Positions 14,675-21,102 of a stretch of 37,373 bases of DNA are shown here, one piece after another. A program made the position numbers and the translations under genes. This DNA comes from a virus. Each line of letters starts with the position of its first letter. Within the stretch, counting starts at the first letter, position 1. Location of the stretch: the IMG/VR virus record IMGVR_UViG_3300035182_002586, positions 491,585 to 528,957 of that record; one strand, given 5' to 3'. The notes under the pieces are model-generated. The model had not been told where the DNA came from. It made no database searches and saw only the letters and a program-made list of their open reading frames with translations.

Positions 14675-15304
14675 CTAGGGGACCCCCCCTCCCCCCTTGC
14701 CGGAGAGGGGCGTGCCAGACGCAGCGCGCCATACCGCGATCGGCATGTGGACCTCGGCGACGAGGATTCCGTATTGACGGAACACGTCGATGACGAAGGC
14801 GAACCACGCAGGCACGTCCCGCTTGCGCGACGTGTAGGCAGCGACCTTCGAGTAGAGGGGCTTGGGGCCCGACGCGTCGAGGACGAAGACCTCGACGGTC
14901 TTGGTGTTGGAGCGGATGGTGTAGGCAGTGCCCGCCTTGCTCTTCCCTTCCTCGACGATGACCGAGGGCGAGGGGGTGCGCTTGAGGGGGCCACCGGCCA
15001 GGCCGCCATCGGGGGGCTGGGGGGAGCCGAGCTTCTTGGCAGCCTGCGTGGTGAGGTACTTGGAGCGTCGGGCGGTGATGCCCCGGAGCTGGAGGGGTAC
15101 GTACGCGAAGGTGCCGTGGTAGTCGCCTTCGGCTACGAGGGTTCCGCCTTGGGTGAAGACCCTAGCGGTCTCGACCACCCCATCTGGCCAGGCGATCTCC
15201 AGGACATCCCCGCTGTGGAGGGGGGTTCCTTCCAAGTGCGGGACCCCCGCCTTGTCGGTGACGATCGGGGAGCGCTTCGGGGTCCGGGTCCGGGTGGCAG
15301 CCAT
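14675..15304 (-). CDS. Hypothetical protein
   Basis: 209 residues from ATG 15304. Residues 20-80 (EGTPLHSGDVLEIAWPDGVV, ETARVFTQGGTLVAEGDYHG) look like a small beta-barrel. A proline/glycine-rich linker follows, then a C-terminal alpha/beta segment (YTIRSNTKTVEVFVLDASGP, PAWFAFVIDVFRQYGILVAE). A longer reading on the opposite strand covers the same DNA but has poor codon bias and is rejected. No family is recognised. Confidence 0.75.
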   Translation of the reverse strand: MAATRTRTPKRSPIVTDKAGVPHLEGTPLHSGDVLEIAWPDGVVETARVFTQGGTLVAEGDYHGTFAYVPLQLRGITARRSKYLTTQAAKKLGSPQPPDGGLAGGPLKRTPSPSVIVEEGKSKAGTAYTIRSNTKTVEVFVLDASGPKPLYSKVAAYTSRKRDVPAWFAFVIDVFRQYGILVAEVHMPIAVWRAASGTPLSGKGGGGVP

Positions 15305-15317
15305 TTGGGGGGCGCCG

Positions 15318-15335
15318 GTACACCGCGTGGTGTAG
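15318..15335. promoter_or_regulatory. Palindromic divergent class B promoter pair
   Basis: The minus-strand box GGTGTAC (15318-15324) and plus-strand box GGTGTAG (15329-15335) form the inverted repeat TACACC-GCGT-GGTGTA. They face the genes at 15304 (-) and 15360 (+). One site could fire, or be regulated, in both directions. Confidence 0.55.
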
Positions 15336-15359
15336 GGGAGGGAGCGGAGCCTTGCCGCG

Positions 15360-15761
15360 ATGTCCCGGTCGCTGAAAAAACGCCGTCGGTGCCGAGTCCA
15401 CAGCGAGACCTACTGGGCGTGCTGTCAGTGCGCACCGCTCTTCTTCTACGGGAACTCGGTCGAGGACGAGAAGTGCCGGAAGTGCGGCCATCCCCGATGT
15501 GCACCCTTCGTGCCCCGTCCCCCGCAGCCGGGTAGTGGCCCCAGATGCTCCCCGACAACACCCCCGAGGTCGTGCCGTCATGGGATCGGTAGGGACGCAT
15601 CCCGCCTTCGAGGGGTCGCAGTCGAAGCAACCGCTTCCTTACCCATTTTGATGGTCCGTAGCTGCGGGTACGGGTCTATCCAGTTCACGCGAACGATCGG
15701 CAGCCTTGAAGGTCGGGGACAGGTACAGGGACTCGACCGTGTTCTCGCTCCGGCCGCTTAG
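15360..15761 (+). CDS. Zinc-ribbon protein with doubtful C-terminal part
   Basis: 133 residues from ATG 15360. The N-terminal 50 residues are convincing: MSRSLKKRRRCRVHSETYWA, then CCQCAPLFFYGNS and CRKCGHPRC, a two-CxxC zinc ribbon. After about residue 60 the sequence becomes low quality (SCRHGIGRDASRLRGVAVEA) and runs 123 bp over the 3' end of the opposing dam-like gene. The natural C-terminus may have been lost to a frameshift near 15530. Confidence 0.55.
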   Translation: MSRSLKKRRRCRVHSETYWACCQCAPLFFYGNSVEDEKCRKCGHPRCAPFVPRPPQPGSGPRCSPTTPPRSCRHGIGRDASRLRGVAVEATASLPILMVRSCGYGSIQFTRTIGSLEGRGQVQGLDRVLAPAA

Positions 15762-16544
15762 GGTTGCCTGCGACGACACCCCCGCGTGGACCTCAAGATG
15801 ATGAAGACCGAGGTGCTTCGGCAGGGGCTCTCCGTAGGCTTTTTCGCCGCATCGTCCGTCGAACGAAACGATGTACGAAATGCCTCGGGCGTTGAGGGAC
15901 GCGAGGGCTTCTACGAAGCGCCCCCGGTCAAGCTGGTCCCGATACCGTCGGTCCCGACCTTCGCTGGTCCCCTGGTAGGGCGGGTCCATGTAGACGAGAT
16001 CGTGAGGTCCGGCCCGGAGCAACAACTGCTCGTAGTCACCCGCCATGACCTCCGTTCGACCGGCCAGAAGTGAGGCGGCTCCCATCACCTCTTGTCTGAG
16101 CTTCTCTGGCCGCATACCGAGGCGTCGGTTGTCGGGCGACTGGTTGAACTCGCCCCTCGGGTTGAACCTCACGGCGTTCTTCACGCAGCGGGCCAGCAAG
16201 TACAGCAGCTTGACGGGATCGCCATCTCGGTTGAAGTCCGCTCGGACCTCATCGTAGAACTCCCGCTGGCGGCCCTGCTGGTCGTTCCAGAGCGACTCGT
16301 AGCCATCGGCAACCTTCCCCGGACTGTTGAGAATGCTGGTCCAGAGGCTCGCCAGGGGCGCGAGAGAGTCACCCAGCAGGTAGCGACGGCCGAGTTGTTC
16401 CTGGGCGGCAGCCAGCGTCACGGCCGCCGACCCCGCGAACGGTTCGATGAGCGTCTCCACCCGCTTGGGGAAGAGGTCGAGGATCTTCCCCGCGAGGTTT
16501 CGCTTGCTTCCCTGGTACGGGATCGGATGGGGAACCTTGCTCAT
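15639..16544 (-). CDS. dam: Dam-like DNA adenine-N6 methyltransferase (D12 class)
   Basis: 301 residues from ATG 16544 (GTG 16547 immediately before it is also possible). Transfers methyl from S-adenosylmethionine to N6 of adenine in DNA; most relatives act on GATC, but the site here is inferred. Seen: the N-terminal PIPYQGSKRNLAGKILDLFP, SAM-binding motif I EPFAGSAAV (residues 34-42), catalytic motif IV DPPYQGT (187-193), and later ISYIVSFDGR. Length and motif order (I before IV, alpha class) match Dam/DpnM. All key motifs are present, so it should be active. A repeat region at 32589-32740 is dense in GATC. The protein could protect phage DNA from restriction or mark its own origin. Confidence 0.92.
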   Translation of the reverse strand: MSKVPHPIPYQGSKRNLAGKILDLFPKRVETLIEPFAGSAAVTLAAAQEQLGRRYLLGDSLAPLASLWTSILNSPGKVADGYESLWNDQQGRQREFYDEVRADFNRDGDPVKLLYLLARCVKNAVRFNPRGEFNQSPDNRRLGMRPEKLRQEVMGAASLLAGRTEVMAGDYEQLLLRAGPHDLVYMDPPYQGTSEGRDRRYRDQLDRGRFVEALASLNARGISYIVSFDGRCGEKAYGEPLPKHLGLHHLEVHAGVSSQATLSGRSENTVESLYLSPTFKAADRSRELDRPVPAATDHQNG

Positions 16545-16634
16545 CACTGAAAAGCCCTAGCACATTTCGTGCTCGCAGCCAAGACCGAGGGGGCGGTAAG
16601 CGGAGCACCAACCCTGCTTCGACGCACCTGCAAC

Positions 16635-16923
16635 TTACTGCCGCTTGACCTCGCCGCGCTCATCGAGCGCCTTCCCTGGATCCTCGAACGACTCGCCGCG
16701 CGCGACCGCGAGGCCGACGGCCGCGCGCGAGACGACCGATCGCGGCGTGCGTCTCCGCGTCGTAGATGACCCCAGGGACGTGGTTGCTGCGCCTAAACAT
16801 CGGGTGTGCGTAGTCGCCAAGGTCGTGTTCACGAACGACGTCATCCGCGACCAAGAAGAACTTGTTCGCGCCCTGCGACAGGCAGACCGTTCGGGACTCG
16901 AAGGGCAAGCGCCATCCTATCAA
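16635..16923 (-). pseudogene. Small gene interrupted by a frameshift
   Basis: Reading leftward from about TTG 16923, the frame QGANKFFLVADDVVREHDLG then DAETHAAI has strong G/C third positions. It loses them at about 16738 and ends at 16660. The next frame takes over there with strong bias (SRAAVGLAVARGESFEDPGK then ALDERGEVKRQ) and ends at 16635. A single-base (+1) shift near 16730-16745, in a CG-repeat stretch, joins them. It could be a true mutation or a sequencing/assembly error. The start is uncertain (no ATG in the N-terminal part). No family is recognised. Confidence 0.55.
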
Positions 16924-17128
16924 GGCGCTGATCGAAGCGACCGGGAAGCCACCCGAACACCGGCTCTACGCGCTGATGGCGCTTCGTGACAACGGCGAGA
17001 AGGTCTACCTCAAGCCGACCGAGGAAGACCTCGCCCTGTACCGTCGCTGCGGGGCGGAGCTGCGGAAGTCGCGGCTCCCTCTGCCGACGATGAAGGTGCG
17101 CCCCTCTACACCGGCGCGCTCTCTGTAG
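16862..17128 (+). CDS. Hypothetical protein
   Basis: 88 residues if started at TTG 16862; the frame stays well biased to the end. Core: IKALIEATGKPPEHRLYALM, then ALRDNGEKVYLKPTEEDLAL and YRRCGAELRKSRLPLPTMKV. The true start is unclear: no ribosome site was found, an ATG occurs inside YALMAL, and the 5' 62 bp overlap the opposing broken gene. Function unknown. Confidence 0.6.
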   Translation: MFAPCDRQTVRDSKGKRHPIKALIEATGKPPEHRLYALMALRDNGEKVYLKPTEEDLALYRRCGAELRKSRLPLPTMKVRPSTPARSL

Positions 17129-17147
17129 ATCAGAGCAGTCAATCAGG

Positions 17148-17351
17148 ATGAAACGGGGCCACTACCCGGAGGGGTACTGGCCCGGTCACGTCGGGTTCGT
17201 CGCGCAGGGAGCCGATGGCGTGCCCCTGCGCGGTACGATCGTCGTGGACTTCCACTTCACGGACGCACGCGCCGACGTGATCGCCAAGGTGAGGGTCGAT
17301 CACGTCGGCGAGGAGCTGCCCGAAGCCGAAGACGGGGCGCTTCCGCCGTAG
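17148..17351 (+). CDS. Hypothetical small protein
   Basis: 67 residues from ATG 17148 (MKRGHYPEGYWPGHVGFVAQ), with strands GTIVVDFHFTDARADVIAKV and an acidic C-terminus. A CTGTAGAT element lies at about 17123 and TCAGG directly before the ATG. It converges with the methyltransferase-like gene, overlapping it by 52 bp. No family is recognised. Confidence 0.6.
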   Translation: MKRGHYPEGYWPGHVGFVAQGADGVPLRGTIVVDFHFTDARADVIAKVRVDHVGEELPEAEDGALPP

Positions 17352-18175
17352 ATCAGGCGTGCGATCCACGTGGCGAGCGTCGATCGATTCTCGAACTGCG
17401 GGTAGAACCGGGACGCACCGCCAGCGTCCGCTTTCACGGTGCGGGCGCTTCCTGACCCACCCTGAAAGCCCATCGAGGCCATCTTCTTGGTGATCGTACC
17501 GGGGTTCGTCGTGAGGACGCCGCTCATCTCGTCGAGAGCGGCCACAGGGCAACCGGGGGCACAGCTCCAGGCTGGAACGGCCTCCTTGCCGTCTTCGCCC
17601 TTGTATCGTTGGATCTTCACCGGACGGGCTTCGACATCATCGTTCATCAGGCCGAGCGCGGTGTTCCCCGACCGACTATTCGGACCACCTCCGGTGTTGC
17701 GGATCTCTCGTGTCCCTTCGCACGTGCACCCGAGTTTGTGGACGAGGACGAGGTTGGTGGGCCACCGGCCCTTCGTGGTGTCGTACGCCGTGGAGCCCGA
17801 CCAAGCGCCGTGGAACCCGGCATCGTGCGCCTTGAGCCGCCCGCTCCCGGGCGTGTTGCAGCGCTCCATCGCCTTCGCGTCCGCTGTGCTCGTCGTGATG
17901 CGGCAGCCGTCGATCCAGAGTCCGCCGGTCCCGGTCTTCATAACTTGCTCGGCCACGGTGCCGTCGAAGGGAAGCCGGAACAGGGCGGCCATGGCGAAGC
18001 CGTGCTCGGTCGCGACGGCGATGGTGTCGCGGAAGGCGAGGCCCGCCTGCCGACCTTCGAGGCAGTGGGGTGCCCGCGCGCCGAGTACGACGACATGTGC
18101 GCCAGGTGGGAGACGATCCCGAAGGCCATCCGTCCAACCTGCTCGCGCCTCGATGACCTCGCCGGGGATCGCCAT
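17300..18175 (-). CDS. Methyltransferase-like protein lacking catalytic motifs
   Basis: 291 residues from ATG 18175, the intact paralogue of the frameshifted gene at 6029-6861. Blocks in order: LPPGAHVVVLGARAPHCLEG (residues 22-41), AFRDTIAV, LPFDGTVAEQVMKTGTGGLW then IDGCRI (about 68-93), GRWPTNLVLVH, CAPGCPVAALDEMSG, DAGGASRFYPQFE and WIARLIYGG. In active phage methylases these regions lie between an N-terminal DPPY block and a C-terminal DPFAGSGTT block. Neither is present here, nor in the paralogue. It may be a DNA-binding remnant with a new role. The C-terminal tail (SAPSSASGSSSPT) is low complexity and overlaps the opposing gene. Confidence 0.75.
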   Translation of the reverse strand: MAIPGEVIEARAGWTDGLRDRLPPGAHVVVLGARAPHCLEGRQAGLAFRDTIAVATEHGFAMAALFRLPFDGTVAEQVMKTGTGGLWIDGCRITTSTADAKAMERCNTPGSGRLKAHDAGFHGAWSGSTAYDTTKGRWPTNLVLVHKLGCTCEGTREIRNTGGGPNSRSGNTALGLMNDDVEARPVKIQRYKGEDGKEAVPAWSCAPGCPVAALDEMSGVLTTNPGTITKKMASMGFQGGSGSARTVKADAGGASRFYPQFENRSTLATWIARLIYGGSAPSSASGSSSPT

Positions 18176-18186
18176 GTCCGGCGCCC

Positions 18187-18193
18187 CTACACC
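18187..18193 (-). promoter_or_regulatory. Class B box upstream of 18175
   Basis: GGTGTAG on the minus strand, 11 bp before the ATG, matching the box placement of the paralogue at 6010. Confidence 0.55.
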
Positions 18194-18290
18194 GGGTTCC
18201 CCGCCAGATCGGGGGTTCTGGGACGGCCCGCGAGTATTTCTACGGACCGGGGTTAATCAGCACAGCCGCCGAGCACACCCGTACCCTACG

Positions 18291-18959
18291 GTGTGGGTCG
18301 CCTACTGGCCGAGCTTTGGTGGCGGGCAGCCTCGGTCGACGTTCCACCACACGTACGCATCGGCTGAGAACGATCGCGGGGACGGGTGGTTGACCGAGCC
18401 CGCCGTGGTGCTCCCCTGCTACGGCCCAGAGCAAGGGCCGGAAGAACTCGCAGCCCGAGTACGGATCCGGGGACAGACCGGGGCCTGGCCTCTCCACCCT
18501 CTTAGACCCGAGGAGCGCGAGGTGTCGCAGGCTCCCACCGAGGCCGCGGTGGATCCCGTTGCGGAGGAGATCGTATCCCAGGCGTTGACGTGGGACGGCA
18601 CATCGATGGTTCCCGGGGGCGACCTGGAGTGGCAGCAGATCGTGCCCTTCCTTCGAGGCTGGGCGCTGATGGTTCCAGACGTGCGCGTAGAGAGCGCATC
18701 GCGGAGCCGGGTCGTAAACGAGCCGGAGAACCCGGGTGTGGTCTCGATCGTCTTGGTCTCCACCGTGGGGCCGGGCCGGGCCACCGTAACCGTAGGCCCA
18801 GAACCAGACATGGGGACCACGATCTCTTCCACGCCTCACATGAGTTTGTCCGAGATCACGGCACACGGGCACTTCATGCAGAGGGTGGGCGAGGCGGGCG
18901 AGCGCCTCCAGACCTTCCTCCGAGCACACCTCGTCGGTGTAGCGGAGGGCCTGAGATGA
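18291..18959 (+). CDS. Hypothetical protein
   Basis: 222 residues taken from GTG 18291 (VWVAYWPSFGGGQPRSTFHH). The frame is open far upstream, but that part is antisense to the methyltransferase-like gene. The middle reads EEIVSQALTWDGTSMVPGGD and a beta segment PGVVSIVLVSTVGPGRATVT. The end is a helix (EITAHGHFMQRVGEAGERLQ). It heads a three-gene overlapping operon. No family is recognised. The start is moderately uncertain. Confidence 0.65.
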   Translation: MWVAYWPSFGGGQPRSTFHHTYASAENDRGDGWLTEPAVVLPCYGPEQGPEELAARVRIRGQTGAWPLHPLRPEEREVSQAPTEAAVDPVAEEIVSQALTWDGTSMVPGGDLEWQQIVPFLRGWALMVPDVRVESASRSRVVNEPENPGVVSIVLVSTVGPGRATVTVGPEPDMGTTISSTPHMSLSEITAHGHFMQRVGEAGERLQTFLRAHLVGVAEGLR

Positions 18960-19057
18960 ACATCGTGCTCCACTACACGCCGAGCGACATCATCACCGGG
19001 GCGCTGCTTGTCTTCGTCGTGGTGGGGTTCATCATCCTCCGCTGGAGGGCCGGATGA
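18956..19057 (+). CDS. 33-residue single-span membrane peptide
   Basis: ATG 18956 overlaps the previous TGA (ATGA), with GGAGGG eight bases upstream. The sequence is MNIVLHYTPSDIITGALLVF then VVVGFIILRWRAG: one hydrophobic helix (about residues 12-29) with a positively charged C-terminus, predicting an inner-membrane micro-protein with the C-terminus in the cytoplasm. It could be a superinfection-exclusion or lysis-accessory peptide, but nothing proves this. Its stop overlaps the next start. Confidence 0.7.
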   Translation: MNIVLHYTPSDIITGALLVFVVVGFIILRWRAG

Positions 19058-19290
19058 CGACGGGACCACGGTGGGACAGCCGACGTGAGAAGCTTCGGGA
19101 GCTACTCCAGGAGGGGCCGGAAGCGCGAAGGGTGCTGGCCGACTCCTGGCTCTCTAGCTCCGCGTGGGCGTCGGGGCCGGCATTCGAGTGGCAGCTCGAA
19201 GTGGGGCGTGCCCTGCTCGACTGGCCGGACGTGGATCGAGACGCAGTGCGGGCCCGACTCGACGAGTTGGTGGCGCAGCGCCGGACCTAA
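19054..19290 (+). CDS. Hypothetical helical protein
   Basis: 78 residues from ATG 19054 (overlapping the membrane peptide's stop by ATGA). It begins MTTGPRWDSRREKLRELLQE and is amphipathic-helical throughout, ending DRDAVRARLDELVAQRRT. Converges with the 19550 gene, overlapping by 4 bp. No family is recognised. Confidence 0.7.
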   Translation: MTTGPRWDSRREKLRELLQEGPEARRVLADSWLSSSAWASGPAFEWQLEVGRALLDWPDVDRDAVRARLDELVAQRRT

Positions 19291-19550
19291 CACTTCGAGG
19301 CGACGCCTTTCACATCCGGGTGCGAGACGCGGAGGGCGCTGAGCATCTGGTAGATGTCCGTGTGGTCGGGCAGGCGCTTGACGTTGCCGAGCGCCCAAGC
19401 CGTATCGACCAGGAACGTCTCCCCCCGTGAAGTCTTGACGGTGCTGGTCCCGGGCTGCGGGGCGGGCTCGACCGCGAAGGTCGTCTCGATCCCCGCGTAC
19501 TCCGCGACGACGTTCAGCTCTTCCGCGAGGGCTTCGGGGCTCTTGGGCAT
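19287..19550 (-). CDS. Hypothetical protein
   Basis: 87 residues from ATG 19550 with a class A promoter. Begins MPKSPEALAEELNVVAEYAG, has strands TTFAVEPAPQ and STVKTSRGETFLVDTAWALG, and ends DVKGVASKC. Leaderless start expected. Unrecognised. Confidence 0.75.
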   Translation of the reverse strand: MPKSPEALAEELNVVAEYAGIETTFAVEPAPQPGTSTVKTSRGETFLVDTAWALGNVKRLPDHTDIYQMLSALRVSHPDVKGVASKC

Positions 19551-19556
19551 GACCCC

Positions 19557-19585
19557 ACTACCTCGTGTGGGGGGCGGGCGATCCA
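19557..19585 (-). promoter_or_regulatory. Class A promoter for 19550
   Basis: TGGATC (19580-19585), 17-bp spacer, GGTAGT (19557-19562), 6 bp to the ATG. Confidence 0.75.
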
Positions 19586-19694
19586 TTCGGTGTACAGCGG
19601 GAAGGATTCTGGCACGCCCCGCCGGTCCACGCTGAAACGCCGGGACCTTAGCTCGCACACTGCGGTGGTGCGGGCCTGACAAGCTCGCGGGGAA

Positions 19695-19833
19695 GGGGCG
19701 AAAGACTGCACGGTCAGGTGCGAAAGCGGCCGCCCCTCGTCCCTACCAGGCGGGCATCGGGCTTGGTAGGGACGGCGCCGAGGCATTCGCCTCTGCCCAC
19801 CAACGCGGACGCGGGGGGACTCGTCCGCGTTGG
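19695..19833. ncRNA. Candidate structured RNA or terminator cluster
   Basis: The 303-bp gap 19551-19853 holds no ORF but a dense set of perfect inverted repeats. An outer stem GGGGCG/CGCCCC (19695-19700 with 19731-19736) encloses a 4-bp hairpin. Then come a 10-bp stem GTCCCTACCA/TGGTAGGGAC (19739-19748 with 19764-19773), a 5-bp stem with loop ATTC (19780-19793), and a 12-bp stem CCAACGCGGACG/CGTCCGCGTTGG (19800-19811 with 19822-19833). No T-run follows any stem on either strand. It lies downstream of the leftward operon ending at 19854, so stacked terminators are the alternative. It does not fold as a tRNA. Confidence 0.45.
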
Positions 19834-19853
19834 GATCTCGCGCCCTAGCGTTC

Positions 19854-20129
19854 CTAGGGGTCGCCCCGGAGCCATTGCCAGAGGCGGGGCCAGAAGCCAG
19901 GCTTGGGCTCGACCTTCTCAACGACCGTGCGATACGTCAACGACTCGGGTGTCTCGGGCTTCGGGCCGTACTTGTCCCGGAGGCTCTGGATCCACTGCTG
20001 GTGCTCGTCGAAGGGGTCCGGAGGCGCGATGCGCTTGACCCGCCAGCCCCTCCCATCGAACACGAGGCCGGCGCCGACCTTCGGGGGCTCGGCGGAGACG
20101 TCCCAGGGCCAGGGCTCGGGTGGCCTCAT
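19854..20129 (-). CDS. Hypothetical protein
   Basis: 91 residues from ATG 20129, overlapping the upstream stop by four bases. Starts MRPPEPWPWDVSAEPPKVGA; middle WRVKRIAPPDPFDEHQQWIQ; ends with a tryptophan-rich tail (PGFWPRLWQWLRGDP). Last gene of a three-gene operon. No family is recognised. Confidence 0.7.
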   Translation of the reverse strand: MRPPEPWPWDVSAEPPKVGAGLVFDGRGWRVKRIAPPDPFDEHQQWIQSLRDKYGPKPETPESLTYRTVVEKVEPKPGFWPRLWQWLRGDP

Positions 20130-20383
20130 CGAGGCGGGTCCTCGATCCCGTCCTTCCCGCGAAGGACCGACATCAGGACGTCGTAGCCGACGCGCTTCGC
20201 TTCCTTGGTCAGGTCGAGCAGCATCGCTTGGTGTCCGGCCTGGTGCCCGCGCTTGTACGCCTCGACGACGATCGGGTTCTCGTGGTTGAGGAAGCGCTCG
20301 TCATCTGCCCGGGAGGACGCACCGATGATCCAGCCGCGCCGGTAGCAGGCGAACCGTTCTTGAGGGGAGAGTGGTTTCATCAT
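20126..20383 (-). CDS. Hypothetical protein
   Basis: 85 residues from ATG 20383 (a second ATG follows at once), overlapping the stop of the zinc protein gene (ATGA). It has PLSPQERFACYRRGWIIGAS, then ENPIVVEAYKRGHQAGHQAM, a helical repeat-like pattern with the GR/GH-x-AG spacing common in small phage proteins. Unrecognised. Confidence 0.7.
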   Translation of the reverse strand: MMKPLSPQERFACYRRGWIIGASSRADDERFLNHENPIVVEAYKRGHQAGHQAMLLDLTKEAKRVGYDVLMSVLRGKDGIEDPPR

Positions 20384-20607
20384 GGGTTATCCAGGGCCGC
20401 GAGAGCCCTTGCAGTGGCCTCGTCCATCCACTCCGCGTCGCACCGCGTGCAGGTTGGGATGCAGAGCGTCTCGGGGATCGCCATCCGGCCGCCCCCTTTG
20501 GCGCGCCGGGTCCGGCCGCCCCCTTTGGCGCGCCGGGTCCGGCCGGGCTTCGCCGTGGGCACGACCCGGGCGCCGCAGTCGGGGCACGTGTCGGGGGCGA
20601 CGATCAC
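20380..20607 (-). CDS. Small zinc-binding protein with internal 9-residue duplication
   Basis: 75 residues from GTG 20607, with a class B box 9 bp upstream. CPDCGARVVPTAKPG, then a basic duplicated linker (GRTRRAKGG twice), then CIPTCTRCDAEWMDEATARA. Two CxxC pairs about 34 residues apart make a zinc ribbon with a basic loop, likely nucleic-acid binding. First gene of the operon 20607 to 19854. Confidence 0.75.
   Translation of the reverse strand: MIVAPDTCPDCGARVVPTAKPGRTRRAKGGGRTRRAKGGGRMAIPETLCIPTCTRCDAEWMDEATARALAALDNP
20487..20540 (-). repeat. 27-bp in-frame tandem repeat (2 copies)
   Basis: Perfect units 20487-20513 and 20514-20540 encode the duplicated GRTRRAKGG. Same unit length as the unrelated repeat at 1284. 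Confidence 0.95.
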
Positions 20608-20616
20608 GAGAGCGTC

Positions 20617-20623
20617 CTACACC
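20617..20623 (-). promoter_or_regulatory. Class B box upstream of 20607
   Basis: GGTGTAG on the minus strand, 9 bp before the GTG. Confidence 0.55.
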
Positions 20624-20664
20624 ATCTTGTCGGCAGGCGGGCCGGATGTGACAGGGGCCGAGAC

Positions 20665-20725
20665 AAAAAGCAGACAGCCCGTGTCCCGACCAAGGGGCAC
20701 AGGCCAAGGGGCACAGGCTGTCTGC
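20665..20725 (-). terminator. Intrinsic terminator after the 20740-20937 gene
   Basis: Read leftward: arm GCAGACAGCC (20725-20716), an internal region with two CCAAGGGGCACAGG-type copies that extends the pairing partly, arm GGCTGTCTGC (20679-20670), then TTTTT (20669-20665). A textbook stem plus U-tract, 15 bp past the stop codon. Confidence 0.85.
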
Positions 20726-20739
20726 CGCGCTTTGGAGGG

Positions 20740-20937
20740 CTACAGGAGCGGACCGTAGAGGACGTCACGCCGCACGTCCGAGATGGTGCGGCAGGGGGCG
20801 CTCGTGTGGAAGTACGGGTTGCCGTCCACCCACGGGTTCTCGGGGACGACGACGGGGCTGACCTCGTAGCCCTTCTCCAAGAGGGCGGCAGCCATCTTGC
20901 GGAGCGTCTCGACGTCGGGGCTTCGGTACGTGGTCAT
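20740..20937 (-). CDS. Hypothetical protein
   Basis: 65 residues from ATG 20937. MTTYRSPDVETLRKMAAALL, then EKGYEVSPVVVPENPWVDGN: a helix and a strand in the manner of a small alpha/beta protein. Single-gene unit with its own class A promoter and intrinsic terminator. Unrecognised. Confidence 0.75.
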   Translation of the reverse strand: MTTYRSPDVETLRKMAAALLEKGYEVSPVVVPENPWVDGNPYFHTSAPCRTISDVRRDVLYGPLL

Positions 20938-20944
20938 GGGGGGC

Positions 20945-20972
20945 ACTACAACGGGAGGGGCGGGCCGATCCA
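20945..20972 (-). promoter_or_regulatory. Class A promoter for 20937
   Basis: TGGATC (20967-20972), 16-bp spacer, TGTAGT (20945-20950), 7 bp to the ATG. Confidence 0.75.
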
Positions 20973-21102
20973 TCCGAAGATTGTGGGCTGAGGACTGGAC
21001 TCTCGGGGACAGTTAGCCCACCGTTTCCCGTTTCAGGGCTGCCGTTGTAGGGAATCACGTGCTTCCGCTACGGAAGGTCCTGCCAGTCGGGTCGTATCGT
21101 GG

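Noticed and set aside
14570-15535. Long 321-residue frame on the plus strand
   Set aside because: It is antisense to the well-biased leftward gene 14675-15304 and has poor amino-acid and codon composition.
17487-18290. Upstream extension of the 18291-18959 frame
   Set aside because: It runs antisense through the methyltransferase-like gene, whose frame has much better third-position bias and a homologous copy.
19695-19833. tRNA gene
   Set aside because: No cloverleaf, no TTCGA-type loop and no CCA end; stems are too long and ordered differently.
19848-19857. GCGTTCCTAG matches the last 10 bases of the repeat (plus strand)
   Set aside because: No flanking repeat sequence or spacer; not enough for a degenerate repeat.
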